Positions 25,889-35,107 are shown, numbered from the stretch's first letter. The stretch is 64,000 bases of DNA from Vibrio caribbeanicus ATCC BAA-2122 (GCF_000165125.1 NZ_AEIU01000108.1:16586-80585); one strand, 5' to 3'. Notes: generated from the sequence alone by a model not told the origin. A program made the numbers and translations.

Positions 25889-26512
25889 ATGAAGAAAATA
25901 GTTGTAGTATTATGTTTGTTAATTTTGAGTGGTTGTTCGGCAGTTCCGAGCGTACAGCTCAAAAAAGAAGACTTTGAAAAGCTGAACACTCTAAGTGTAG
26001 AAGCGAGTGAACATGATAATTCAATGCTGGTCGTTGTTGGTAAAGCAAAAATGCAGTGGGCTGGTGGTTATGCCGCGGTAGCTGATGTTGGAGGTACTGG
26101 TTTAAAAGCGAGTACATTAGAGTTTCTTGAGGCCAACGAGATTAATTTTAATGACATTGTAACAAAGCAGTTTATTGAAAAAATCAGGGAAGATAACCTT
26201 GATATAGAATTAGATGAAAAGTCAAAAAATAAGCTAGTGTTTACCATAAATGTCGTCGTCCTTGGTATTGTTCATGGTTTTTCAGATGAGTATACTAGCG
26301 GTTTCAATATATCTGGTCAGTTATTTGATGGCTCAGGGAAACTAATTTGGTCATGCAATCCGACTAAAGGCTTTGCTGAACACTTTAGTAAGCCCTCTTT
26401 AACCTTAAAAGAGATTTTCTCATCAAAAGAATCAGCACTTAAATTCTTTAGTGCAGAAAGTGATAGTATGGTTCAGAAACTGTATGATGACTTTAAAAAT
26501 AATCTAATTTAA
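25889..26512 (+). CDS. Predicted lipoprotein, unknown function
   Basis: ATG 25889 has GGAG upstream and starts a lipoprotein signal (IVVVLCLLILSGC, then SAVPS). The 207-residue product has an alternation of beta and alpha segments, WAGGYAAVADVGGTGLKAST and NKLVFTINVVVLGIVHGFSDEY, then FNISGQLFDGSGKLIWSC. This resembles the general shape of small periplasmic outer-membrane lipoproteins that bind other envelope parts, but I cannot name a family. The frame opens upstream at 25856. Confidence 0.75.
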   Translation: MKKIVVVLCLLILSGCSAVPSVQLKKEDFEKLNTLSVEASEHDNSMLVVVGKAKMQWAGGYAAVADVGGTGLKASTLEFLEANEINFNDIVTKQFIEKIREDNLDIELDEKSKNKLVFTINVVVLGIVHGFSDEYTSGFNISGQLFDGSGKLIWSCNPTKGFAEHFSKPSLTLKEIFSSKESALKFFSAESDSMVQKLYDDFKNNLI

Positions 26513-26516
26513 GCAG

Positions 26517-26567
26517 ATATTCAGGACACACGCCATTGGATATCCTTTTAGTGTGCGTCCTGAATAT
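26517..26567. repeat. GGACACAC hairpin repeat, copy 4 (long-arm form)
   Basis: ATATTCAGGACACAC pairs with GTGTGCGTCCTGAATAT with small bulges. It lies between the lipoprotein and HPPD genes, which converge. Likely bidirectional terminator. Confidence 0.8.
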
Positions 26568-26620
26568 TCAAGATATAAATATCTGTTTTTAGGCAATTTT
26601 TCAGTTTATTAAGACAAAAG

Positions 26621-27823
26621 TTACAGAGTTCCTCTTAGTCTTTGCTGTGCTTCAATAGCGCTAAATAATGATTTAAAGTTACCCGCGCCAAAACCATCGT
26701 GATTATTGCGTTGCATGAACTCAAAAAACAGTGTTGGCCTGCTTTCAACTGGTCGAGTAAATATCTGCAAAATAAATCCTTTGTCATCATAGTCCACCAC
26801 GATATCTAATTCTCGCATCGTATCGATACTTATGCCCAAATCTAAATCTATCTCAGATAAAGCGGATTGCAGTTCATCATAATAAGCACAAGGAACAGGT
26901 AAGACGTAACACCCTCTTGCTTTAAGTGATCTCACGGTCTGCTCTAGGTTGTCTACACAAATGGCGATATGTTGAATACCACCACAACCATGAAAATCAA
27001 CAAACTCTTGGGTTTGCGAGCGCCCATCAAATCGAGTAGAGGGTTGGTTAACGGGGATTTTTATTCGCTCATCGAAATCACTAACAACAATAGAGTTGAG
27101 CCCTGATGTCCCCGTTTGCAAAAGCTTGTCATCAACAGACCAAAAGCGCCGAAAGCACAGTGCGTTTATATAAAAATCAACGACCTCATTCATTTTCCCT
27201 TGTGGCTGGTTTGCCACAACATGATCGATCCGGCCCATGGGTACAGGAGGTAAACTTTCTGCAAATGCATTGACTAAGAGAGGATCTATCGGCTGATAGC
27301 CCGGAAGAAATACACCCTGATATCGGTCACGCTGTATAAAAGAGTGCACAGTATCACCATAAGCTAACACGCTAGCGGTGAGTACCTGGCCTTTATCATC
27401 TTCACTAAAAGTTGGTGGTTGGATAACCTCTGCACCACTCGCCTTCGCGTGTTCAAATGTTTTTTCTACATTTTCAACGCAAAAAGCAACATCACGAACA
27501 GCATCCCCATGTTTTTTAACAAAAGGAGCAATGATTTCATCGTGTGGGTTCAGTGGCGATTTAACGACTATATATACCTGCTCCCCCTGCAACACATAAG
27601 CAGTAAAATTTTGTTCACCCGTTTCCAGTCCAGCATATGCAACGCACTTAAATCCTAAGTGTGTTTCATAAAACATCTTTGCCTGAAATGCATTGCTGAC
27701 CCAAATTTCAATGTGATGAAAATCATAATACTCACCACACCTAGGCCTTTGTTCACTTTTACTATATTTAACACCAGCATCGGATCCAACCAAACTCGAA
27801 ATATGGGATAACTCACTTTGCAT
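26621..27823 (-). CDS. hpd: 4-hydroxyphenylpyruvate dioxygenase family protein
   Basis: Two VOC domains make up the 400-residue protein. The C-terminal one has the iron ligands in GRIDHVVAN, GGIQHIAICV and FFEFMQRNNHDGFGAGNFK (His, His, Glu), and the ending FKSLFSAIEAQQRLRGTL is diagnostic of HPPD. It oxidises 4-hydroxyphenylpyruvate to homogentisate; 4-hydroxymandelate synthase is the close alternative. It is longer than common bacterial HPPD (about 350 residues). No homogentisate catabolism genes (hmgA, fumarylacetoacetase) lie nearby. It diverges from a GH3 gene across 525 bases. Confidence 0.85.
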   Translation of the reverse strand: MQSELSHISSLVGSDAGVKYSKSEQRPRCGEYYDFHHIEIWVSNAFQAKMFYETHLGFKCVAYAGLETGEQNFTAYVLQGEQVYIVVKSPLNPHDEIIAPFVKKHGDAVRDVAFCVENVEKTFEHAKASGAEVIQPPTFSEDDKGQVLTASVLAYGDTVHSFIQRDRYQGVFLPGYQPIDPLLVNAFAESLPPVPMGRIDHVVANQPQGKMNEVVDFYINALCFRRFWSVDDKLLQTGTSGLNSIVVSDFDERIKIPVNQPSTRFDGRSQTQEFVDFHGCGGIQHIAICVDNLEQTVRSLKARGCYVLPVPCAYYDELQSALSEIDLDLGISIDTMRELDIVVDYDDKGFILQIFTRPVESRPTLFFEFMQRNNHDGFGAGNFKSLFSAIEAQQRLRGTL

Positions 27824-28348
27824 AATAAAACCTTTTTATCATTTAAATCATGTATTTAAAATGTAAACAATATGTTATTCTATTTTCAATTGTTATTACA
27901 ACCTCAAAACAGATTCAGTCGCAAAGTCGAATGTTTGAGCATCATTAACTGGCCGATGAGTCCAGAAAAATACTCGAATATTTAGAATCGAATATTCATT
28001 TCTATCACTTTTTATCGGTAATTCTCGTCATCATCAATGGTGATATGACTCGAAAAAAGTAAAAACGTTAAATCATTCTTCGTATGCAATCCTATGCTTA
28101 TATTTTATGTGTCTATCATAAGTGAACTAATAGAGAGACTGTCTAAAAACATCAAGGCCAACTCAAGGTCCCCAAACATAGGCAGAAAAATGTCGTGAAC
28201 GAAAAGAAAAGCTGAAGTCTGCATTCTCAATGCACTAGTTGAATTCCTCTAACTTACAAAGAAAATGACAGTTCGCACCTCGCCTTCACTCACCTCTCTA
28301 TTAGCTGGATCATTTAAAGACACTTAGACTAGTGATGAGGATTTAACC
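27824..28348. other. Divergent HPPD-GH3 intergenic region
   Basis: Contains the likely promoters of both genes and an 11-base inverted repeat (28127-28137 and 28294-28304) bounding a 178-base segment. No open frame with a ribosome site. Confidence 0.5.
28127..28304. repeat. Possible small mobile-element remnant
   Basis: CTAATAGAGAG at the left end and CTCTCTATTAG at the right end are perfect inverted copies. The inside has no transposase frame. It could be a MITE or the trace of an insertion sequence, or chance. Confidence 0.3.
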
Positions 28349-29890
28349 GTGAAATTTATCCATGCTCTTCGATATGCTCAAATCAAGAGAAAATATAAAA
28401 AACTAATCAATGACCCTATTTCTGGGCAAGATAAGGTATTTAAAACACTGATAAAATCGGGGAAGAAAACCCAATTTGGCCAGCAACATCATTTTTCCAA
28501 AATCCATACCGTTAAAGACTTTCAGTCGTATGTACCCATTCAAACCAATGAGACTGTCGCGCCTTACATGGGAAGAATCGTTGAAGGAGAAGCTGATGTC
28601 CTTTGGCCAGGTAAGCCACGTTACTTTGCCTGCACATCTGGCACAACCGGAGAAATTAAATATGTCCCTGTCACAAGAGAAAGTCAGGGAAATCAATTAT
28701 TAGGCTCGATGCAAATGGCACATTTATACCCTTTGATAAGCCAGAAAAAGTCATTGGTTCATGCCAATTGCATTGCTTTAACAGGCTCGTGTAAAACAGA
28801 TTCTATTAATGGTTTCCCTATTGGAAGACTCTCGGGGTTAACTCGTAAACTCGTACCTAAAAGGCTGTTTGCTGGGATAGTACCCGCTGAAGATACCTTA
28901 GACATACCGAATCATGAAGAGATGATGTTGCAAATTGCCCGCGAAGCCATTGACGCTGAAGATATTCGCGTCATTGTCGGTTTTCCCTCTTGGGTCGTTG
29001 TGTTGCTGCAGGCTTGCCAAGAAGTCTCTGGCTCTGAATGTTTAAATGCTATTTTTCCTAATCTCGATACCTTTTATTCTACGGGCACGAGCTATCAAGC
29101 TTATCTGCCTGCCATAGAAAACATGTTGGGACATAAAGTCAATGTCCGAGAATTTTATGGCTCTTCAGAAGCATTTTTTGCGGTACAAGATTTACACCAA
29201 GACGGCATGTTAATCGATAGTCATAACGGCGTGTTTTTTGAGTTTATCCCGTTGAATGAATTTCATAGTGAGAACCCAACTTCTTTCTCTTTAAAAGAGG
29301 TAGAGCTTGATAAAGCATACGTTATGTTGATCTCAACCTTTTCTGGTTTATATCGTTATTGTGTGGGCGATATAGTGAGATTTGTCTCCATTAATCCGTA
29401 TCGTATCGTGGTATCTGGCCGAATGCAGCACGAGCTCAACATCATGGGAGAGCATATCCGTAGTGAACATGCCGAGTTGGTGATGAGTGAGGTGGCAAAG
29501 AAAATGAATATTAGTGTACGTGAATTCACAGTTGCACCAAGCCCGATTGTTAATGACACCAAGCTTTTTTATCATCAGTGGTTTATCGAACTCCCTGATA
29601 ATGAACAGGTCGATGAATCGCTATTAACTAGAGAGCTCGACGAAGCATTAAAGTCACAATGTGCGTTTTATCAGGCGTTTCGTAGTAAAGAGGAATTGAG
29701 CATACCGATAGTGACACGACTAAAAGAGCGCTCATTTTGTCAATACCTCTCTGAAAATAAGAAACAAGTCGATAGTCAACAGAAAATCCCTAGGGTGTCT
29801 AACAATCGAGATATTGCCAACTTTTTGCTCGATCACATGGTTTCAACTGAGTTGTCCCCAGATCCAGTAGAGGTCTGTGAAGCAGGTTAA
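28349..29890 (+). CDS. GH3-family acyl-amido synthetase
   Basis: GH3 enzymes adenylate a carboxylic acid and join it to an amino acid. The 513-residue protein has the ATP motif ACTSGTTGEIKYVPVT, then TFYSTGTSYQAYLP, REFYGSSEAFFAVQDL (acyl-adenylate motif), and TFSGLYRYCVGDIVRFVS followed by SGRMQHELNIMGEHI. The hinge and C-terminal lobe follow. GTG 28349 is preceded by GAGG. It diverges from the HPPD gene and shares its intergenic region. The substrate is unknown; the HPPD product is an aryl acetate, which resembles the plant GH3 substrate. Confidence 0.88.
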   Translation: MKFIHALRYAQIKRKYKKLINDPISGQDKVFKTLIKSGKKTQFGQQHHFSKIHTVKDFQSYVPIQTNETVAPYMGRIVEGEADVLWPGKPRYFACTSGTTGEIKYVPVTRESQGNQLLGSMQMAHLYPLISQKKSLVHANCIALTGSCKTDSINGFPIGRLSGLTRKLVPKRLFAGIVPAEDTLDIPNHEEMMLQIAREAIDAEDIRVIVGFPSWVVVLLQACQEVSGSECLNAIFPNLDTFYSTGTSYQAYLPAIENMLGHKVNVREFYGSSEAFFAVQDLHQDGMLIDSHNGVFFEFIPLNEFHSENPTSFSLKEVELDKAYVMLISTFSGLYRYCVGDIVRFVSINPYRIVVSGRMQHELNIMGEHIRSEHAELVMSEVAKKMNISVREFTVAPSPIVNDTKLFYHQWFIELPDNEQVDESLLTRELDEALKSQCAFYQAFRSKEELSIPIVTRLKERSFCQYLSENKKQVDSQQKIPRVSNNRDIANFLLDHMVSTELSPDPVEVCEAG

Positions 29891-29967
29891 GGACACTTTA
29901 TATGAGGGGTTCTCTATACGTTAACCCTCATTTTTATTCCGCGGTTTGGCTTGACAATATCTATAGC

Positions 29968-30016
29968 AAAATATTCAGGACACACCAATTTTACCTTGGT
30001 AGTGTGCCCTGAATTT
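29968..30016. repeat. GGACACAC hairpin repeat, copy 5 (long-arm form)
   Basis: AAATATTCAGGACACAC pairs with AGTGTGCCCTGAATTT with one mismatch. It lies between converging GH3 and monooxygenase genes. Confidence 0.8.
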
Positions 30017-30024
30017 ATTCAATG

Positions 30025-30315
30025 TCATGCAATTTGCGTCATTTCGTTTAGGGTAAAACTAGCAACAGAACCTTCGGTCGCTGTCATGTAATCGGCTAAA
30101 TGTTGATTGCCCATATGAGCTTGCCAAAGCTCGCGTGATTCCCAATTTTCATAGAAAGTGAAGTGCGCTGGGTTTTCGTTGTCTTGGTGAAGGTCATAGT
30201 TAATACAGCCTCCTTCTGCACGTGTCACCTCAATAAGTTTTAATAGCTCTGCTTTGATCAATTCGATTTTGTCGTCGTTCGCGATAATGTTTGCAATGAT
30301 GGTTAATCTGGACAT
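30025..30315 (-). CDS. ABM-domain quinol monooxygenase family protein (YgiN-like)
   Basis: The 96-residue protein has the ABM fold signature: an N-terminal strand (SRLTIIANIIA), a helix, EGGCINYDLHQDNENPAHFTFYENWESRE in short blocks, and a final strand region. Family members are dimeric cofactor-free monooxygenases. It diverges from a LysR regulator that probably controls it, with 192 bases between. Confidence 0.85.
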   Translation of the reverse strand: MSRLTIIANIIANDDKIELIKAELLKLIEVTRAEGGCINYDLHQDNENPAHFTFYENWESRELWQAHMGNQHLADYMTATEGSVASFTLNEMTQIA

Positions 30316-30507
30316 GGATGTTTCCTCTGTTTTAAGTTTTTTGCGCTGTGGAGGTATATTAAGCGAATCATTACCAGCTAAAAACAGGTGTCATTTTGCA
30401 TCATTATCAAATTTAAATTGATAATAAACTGTTTATACTCTGAGTATTGCGTTATAACAGGCAATCTTTATTCCGTCTCGTCAACATTGTCACCAAAGGT
30501 AATGAAC

Positions 30508-31425
30508 ATGCTTTTAGAAGACTTAAAAGTCATTTTAAAAGTCGCAGAATTTCGCAGTATCACGGCAGCCGCGACTCACCTAGATATGCGCACCGCAACG
30601 GCCAGTGCAGCCGTAAAACGTGTCGAGGCCTCTTTAGGGGCTGAGTTATTTGTGCGCACCACCCGTAGTTTACGTTTATCGACGGCTGGAGAGCGCTATT
30701 TGCCTCAGTGTGAAGAAGCATTACAGATGCTTGAAAAAGCAAAATTGAACATACGTGAAGACCAAGGAGTTATCAAAGGTGAAGTTAGAATCGCGCTTTC
30801 GTCTGATCTGGGTCGAAACGTTATTACACCTTGGCTTGATGAATTTGTGTGTGAATACCCAGAAGTGTCGCTTCGCTGCCTCATTAGTGACAGTAATATT
30901 GATTTTTATCGAGATCCCATTGATATGGCGCTACGTTATGGTTCCCCATCAGACTCCAACATCTATGGTTTTAAAATTTGTGACGTACCAAAAGTTTTAT
31001 GTGCCAGCAAAGCGTATTTAGCCGAACACGGCACGCCCTCTAAGCCACATGATCTCCTTGAGCACAATGCTCTGATTTATCAATTGCATGATGTATTGCA
31101 CGATCAGTGGCAATTTGACCATGGCGAAAAAAGCGTAAAGGTGAAAGTCAAAGGCAATAGAGCTTCTGATGATGGCGATCTGGTTCGGCGTTGGTGCGTT
31201 TCTGGGAGAGGACTCGCTGTAAAGTCTTGCCTCGATATGGCTGACGACCTGCTCACAGGGAGAGTGAGAAGTGTCATGCCCGACTATAAGCCAGCATCAA
31301 CCGAACTTTGGTTAATTTGTCCTAGCCGACAAACTGTTACTCCAACTGTCCGTTTGTTAAGAGATATGCTCAGAGAAAAGACCGAAGATATACTGAACAA
31401 TATGAAAAGTCGGCGAATATTATAA
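30508..31425 (+). CDS. LysR-family transcriptional regulator
   Basis: ATG 30508 has AAAGG at proper distance and begins MLLEDLKVILKVAEFRSI; the frame is open further upstream, but those codons are AT-rich leader. The winged helix-turn-helix shows AAATHLDMRTATASAAVKRV and LGAELFVRTTRSLRLSTAGE. The remaining residues form the effector-binding domain. With 305 residues it has the normal size. It is divergent from the ABM gene at 30025. Confidence 0.9.
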   Translation: MLLEDLKVILKVAEFRSITAAATHLDMRTATASAAVKRVEASLGAELFVRTTRSLRLSTAGERYLPQCEEALQMLEKAKLNIREDQGVIKGEVRIALSSDLGRNVITPWLDEFVCEYPEVSLRCLISDSNIDFYRDPIDMALRYGSPSDSNIYGFKICDVPKVLCASKAYLAEHGTPSKPHDLLEHNALIYQLHDVLHDQWQFDHGEKSVKVKVKGNRASDDGDLVRRWCVSGRGLAVKSCLDMADDLLTGRVRSVMPDYKPASTELWLICPSRQTVTPTVRLLRDMLREKTEDILNNMKSRRIL

Positions 31426-31534
31426 GATGGAATTCTTTCGGCGTGTAGCCTGAAATTTTGTAGAATTTTCTTTGTTGCTATAAAAACCAAATAAGAATAT
31501 ATTCAAATAATCAATGATATAGGAGAGATTTTTG

Positions 31535-32023
31535 ATGTATTTAGTGGGCTTAGTTTTGGGATTTCTTATAGTGATGCCACTCATCACACTGCTGCATGAA
31601 TTAGGCCACGCTATACCCCAACTCATTGCTGGTCATGCAGCTGAAATTCACTTGGGTAACAAGCGCAATGCCAAAGAGATTCACATAGGCAAGCTCAAAC
31701 TATCGGTAGCACCATTATCAATGAACGTTGGCTTTGCCTCTATTAAAAGAGACGTGAGCAAGGGTTTACAAATTCTTTCGTTATTAATGGGTCCACTTGT
31801 ATCACTCATCGTGTGTATCAGCTGTTACCTAATTAACCACCAAGATCTACCGTATCTTGTTCAATACCTATTAGGCTTTAGCATGTACTTTTCATTCTTT
31901 CAGTTTTTATGCACCTCTATACCAATTTACTATCCCAGTTATTTTGGAGGCTATGAAGGTATGCCCAGTGATGGTAGACAAGTATTAGAATTAATCGGAA
32001 TAGTGAAAGCTCAAGGAACATAA
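31535..32023 (+). CDS. Small membrane M50-like metalloprotease
   Basis: The 162-residue protein has the zinc motif HELGH (residues 21-25) inside the first membrane segment, and GMPSDGRQVLELI near the C terminus, where M50 enzymes have the third zinc ligand (N/S-P-D-G). Two further hydrophobic stretches (LQILSLLMGPLVSLIVCI and YLVQYLLGFSMYFSFFQFL) fit an intramembrane protease core without extra PDZ or CBS domains. AGGAGAG precedes the ATG. It is not linked to any obvious substrate. Confidence 0.7.
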   Translation: MYLVGLVLGFLIVMPLITLLHELGHAIPQLIAGHAAEIHLGNKRNAKEIHIGKLKLSVAPLSMNVGFASIKRDVSKGLQILSLLMGPLVSLIVCISCYLINHQDLPYLVQYLLGFSMYFSFFQFLCTSIPIYYPSYFGGYEGMPSDGRQVLELIGIVKAQGT

Positions 32024-32740
32024 ATCTAACTGTTCGAGGAGTGATTCGTAATATACCCAAAAATATTCAGGGCACACTAAAAGAAAAATACTCTACGTAA
32101 ATTTCCTGACTTCTCTCTGACTTTTCTGCCACAAAAATATTAAAAATGACATGCTATATATTCTAGTATATTTTCAATTAATACCTTTAAATTCTAAATC
32201 TTGATATCCACATGAAAAACTAAACATTATCTAAATTAAGAATTAATACTTACCATCAAAATATTCAGAACAAAACCCCATAAATCCACCCGTTTACATT
32301 GATTTAAAAAACTAGTTAAAAATTGACTTAACATCGATAGTGAAAAGAAAAAATCAATAAATAAAAATCACCCACAAAAATAATAAATACCTGAATTTGT
32401 TATAATTTTAAACCAAAAACTCATTTCTACTGATTATGTTGAATAATTTTTCACATGAATAAATTCAACAACATTCAATTCACCATAGAAACAAAATAAC
32501 AAAAGTGTCAATAATGAGTGAAAAGTAAAAGTATCTCGCCTTGATTTTATAAATTTGACTTTTGCAATTAATTTCAAAACCTACCTGTGATTAATATCAT
32601 TTTTTAACATGTTTATTATGTTTTATGTTTTTTCCTGATAGATCTTGAGAATATTTTTTGATAATTCTCTTATTTATAGATCTATAGATAACACTTGCTG
32701 CAAGTAAATAATTAAATTTTAGTACAGGAAATAAATAGAT
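32024..32740. other. Very AT-rich interval upstream of the secreted pair
   Basis: About 717 bases with no gene. It contains half copies of the hairpin repeat arm at 32061-32077 (AAATATTCAGGGCACAC) and 32269-32280 (AAATATTCAGAA), and otherwise long A/T runs. Confidence 0.6.
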
Positions 32741-33874
32741 ATGCGAAATTCAGCTCTATTTTTATTGGTTCTGTTTACAAGTTTTACTAGTTATGCAGAA
32801 TCACTCAGACCAGACACATTAACCAAAGCCCTTCATTTCTACGATAAAGGGCAGACCTTTTCTGATAAGAAGCTTGTTAATATCTTTCTAACCGATCCCG
32901 ACTCACCTTATTCGGAACTTAAAAACGACAGTGACTGGATACTCAATGATATTTCATGGATGAGTGCCAGTTCAGACTTTCAACGTTACTACAAAACCGA
33001 TGCTTCTGATCAAGAATTGTATCAAGCATTTACAAGAGAAGCGGGCTTCACCAAATCTCGTCCGGAGCTTTTTGATGAGAGCGAACTGAAGCCATCGGGA
33101 GTACATGGGGCATTTAATCCAAGAGAAAACCTAGCTGTAAGAGCAAGCGTAGTCAAAGCGCAAATTGATCCCGACATTTTCTATAAAGCGCTAGACATAT
33201 TTTTTTATGAAGACGAAAGATATAGCAAAAATGTTCATACGCTAATTTCTAAATTTGCTGTGGCATCACAGATAATCCGAGATAAGAGTCAATCTATCGC
33301 TCGTGAAGATTGGGCAAAGAATGGACTTGAAGTCGATGTTTTAGATCGATTTATGAATTCCTACACACTGCGTAGTATTTCGCCAAGCGATCGTGAGTAC
33401 CTACTTTTTGTTTTAAACGCATCGTTAAGAACCTACAGCAAACCTTATGATGACAATAAAAAGTTTCTACCAACTCAGTATCGCCTAGCGAGATTATCAT
33501 CTGCTCTTGTTGACAGATATGGGTATCTTTTTGATGTTCCCTGCACTTCGGACCATCGCTACAAAGGTGTCGAGAATACTAATAAACAATGTTTTGTTGA
33601 TATGACAGATCGTGGACTATGGCAATGGTATGTCGAGGAATATAAAAAAGCGATTGTACCTAAACCTCATCACCAATATGAGCAAAGAAATTTTCTTAGC
33701 CGCCTATTGGAAATAGTTATGCCGATCGCCTTAATCATGGACGGACTGGCAGCGGTGGATTTTTTGACAAGTTCGTCTGCCGCAGAGTTTGCCGCTGATG
33801 GCCTTTGGGAAGAGGAAGAGGTATTAGCCTCTCAAGAATCCTTCCTGTCTGAAATTTGTTCTGTTGATTTATAG
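32741..33874 (+). CDS. Secreted protein of unknown function, first gene of a two-gene operon
   Basis: I do not recognise this family. The 377-residue protein has a signal peptide (LFLLVLFTSFTSYA). It is mostly helical and polar, with two cysteines in DVPCTSDH and NKQCFVDM that could form a disulfide, and a C-terminal hydrophobic stretch (LLEIVMPIALIMDGLAAVDF) that might anchor it or insert into membranes. The stop comes 13 bases before the next gene's ATG, and both are exported, so they probably act together. Confidence 0.6.
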   Translation: MRNSALFLLVLFTSFTSYAESLRPDTLTKALHFYDKGQTFSDKKLVNIFLTDPDSPYSELKNDSDWILNDISWMSASSDFQRYYKTDASDQELYQAFTREAGFTKSRPELFDESELKPSGVHGAFNPRENLAVRASVVKAQIDPDIFYKALDIFFYEDERYSKNVHTLISKFAVASQIIRDKSQSIAREDWAKNGLEVDVLDRFMNSYTLRSISPSDREYLLFVLNASLRTYSKPYDDNKKFLPTQYRLARLSSALVDRYGYLFDVPCTSDHRYKGVENTNKQCFVDMTDRGLWQWYVEEYKKAIVPKPHHQYEQRNFLSRLLEIVMPIALIMDGLAAVDFLTSSSAAEFAADGLWEEEEVLASQESFLSEICSVDL

Positions 33875-33887
33875 CAAGGAGCTTCCC

Positions 33888-34787
33888 ATGATAATCATAA
33901 AAAAATTCTCAATCATTTTGTGTGTACTCATCGCTCAACATGCTTGGAGTGCGAACGTAACCGTCACAAAAATAACGGACAAAGAGAGTTTAGTGCCTAG
34001 CAAACTCAATAACACTGTTGATAGAATCATTTCGGCGTATTCAGGTGCAAATCGAAAGTATTATGCACAACCTGAAAATCAATGGGCAAAGAAAGAAGTA
34101 AGAGTCGGTCTAGATTCGCTACAAAAAAGATCGATTGCACGGTTTGAATATAAATACGGATCGACTAAGAGAATTTATCACTCTTTCAGTGGAGAGACTC
34201 TTTTAAATAAGCCATTAGTTAATAACGGTGGCGCAGCCAAAGAACAGTTCAAAACTTGGTCACAAGAAGAAATGCGCGAAAACGAGGTTCTCGTCGGGAA
34301 CAAAATATCAGAAGCCGACTATGAAAACGTTGAGCGTTATTTCAAAGCGTCGAGTTTTAAACAGGCAAACGACGCGGAGATCAAGGCCTTACGTCAAATC
34401 GAAACTGATATCAGCGAAGGTATAATCCCAGCAGGTGGAAAGTTAACGGTTTATGTCAATCAGATCCCTTGCGAGTCTTGTATGCCTCTCTTTGAGGAGC
34501 AACTCAAAGAATGGCCTGAAATAGCATCAGCCGAAGTATCTTATCTACCACAGAATAAGTCTTACTTTAGTAAAACAACTTCACATGAAATGTTATATCA
34601 AGACAATGACGCTTACCGCTACAGTTATGATCGAGGCGCTATTGCTGAAACGACAGAAGAAGAAACTTTGCAAGGAGCGTTTACCACTCACCGCTTGAAT
34701 AAAACTAGGTACGGTAATTTCTTAGAAGAGTACAATAATACAGAGCAGATTGCTGCACAAGAGGAAGCAACTGCATGCGCGATCTAA
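33888..34787 (+). CDS. Secreted toxin-type nucleotide/nucleic acid deaminase-like protein
   Basis: The 299-residue protein begins with a signal peptide (IIIKKFSIILCVLIAQHAWS). The C-terminal third shows the zinc deaminase pattern used by polymorphic toxin deaminases: NDAEIKALRQI (D162, A163, E164; DAE replacing the HAE of classic deaminases), then a strand LTVYVNQ, and IPCESCMPLFEEQL (C195, C198), followed by YLPQNK-type strand. Such domains deaminate bases. The N-terminal part (FEYKYGSTKRIYHSFSGET) may direct secretion or target binding. ATG 33888 has CAAGGAG upstream. No immunity gene is visible next to it. Substrate and direction of secretion are unknown. Confidence 0.55.
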   Translation: MIIIKKFSIILCVLIAQHAWSANVTVTKITDKESLVPSKLNNTVDRIISAYSGANRKYYAQPENQWAKKEVRVGLDSLQKRSIARFEYKYGSTKRIYHSFSGETLLNKPLVNNGGAAKEQFKTWSQEEMRENEVLVGNKISEADYENVERYFKASSFKQANDAEIKALRQIETDISEGIIPAGGKLTVYVNQIPCESCMPLFEEQLKEWPEIASAEVSYLPQNKSYFSKTTSHEMLYQDNDAYRYSYDRGAIAETTEEETLQGAFTTHRLNKTRYGNFLEEYNNTEQIAAQEEATACAI

Positions 34788-34816
34788 TGTTTTGTTCAAG
34801 ACATAAATAAAGGACT

Positions 34817-34842
34817 GGCACCAAAATATTGGTGCCTTCCTT
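34817..34842 (+). terminator. Terminator of the secreted-pair operon
   Basis: GGCACCAA and TTGGTGCC pair perfectly around AATA, followed by a T-rich run (TTCCTTATT). Confidence 0.75.
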
Positions 34843-34990
34843 ATTCTACCTTTTCCAATTCCACCTAAAACCTCTCTATCATTAATTGATAAGGTAAGAC
34901 TGAATTAAAAGAGTTTGGAAATAAAAACCATCTTTTTTTTAAATTTAAGATCAACTAAAACAATAACATAAATACAATCTCGCAACTTTA

Positions 34991-35107
34991 CCTACTTATA
35001 GATAGATAAAGTTGTTGACTTAAAAAATGCCAGTGATAAAGTAGCAATCAGTCAGCAGGAGCCCCGCTCCTTTTTTAATACATACATCAACTACCTACTG
35101 GTAGATA
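34991..35107 (+). promoter_or_regulatory. Two related operator-like sites before the PfpI gene
   Basis: CCTACTTATAGATA (34991-35004) and CCTACTGGTAGATA (35094-35107) share 12 of 14 bases. The second overlaps a perfect palindrome CTACC-TACT-GGTAG. The downstream TetR regulator is a likely ligand. Confidence 0.45.

Noticed and set aside
33864-33887. TTG start of the deaminase-like gene
   Set aside because: It overlaps the first gene's end and lies before the ribosome site; ATG 33888 has CAAGGAG upstream and starts a signal peptide.
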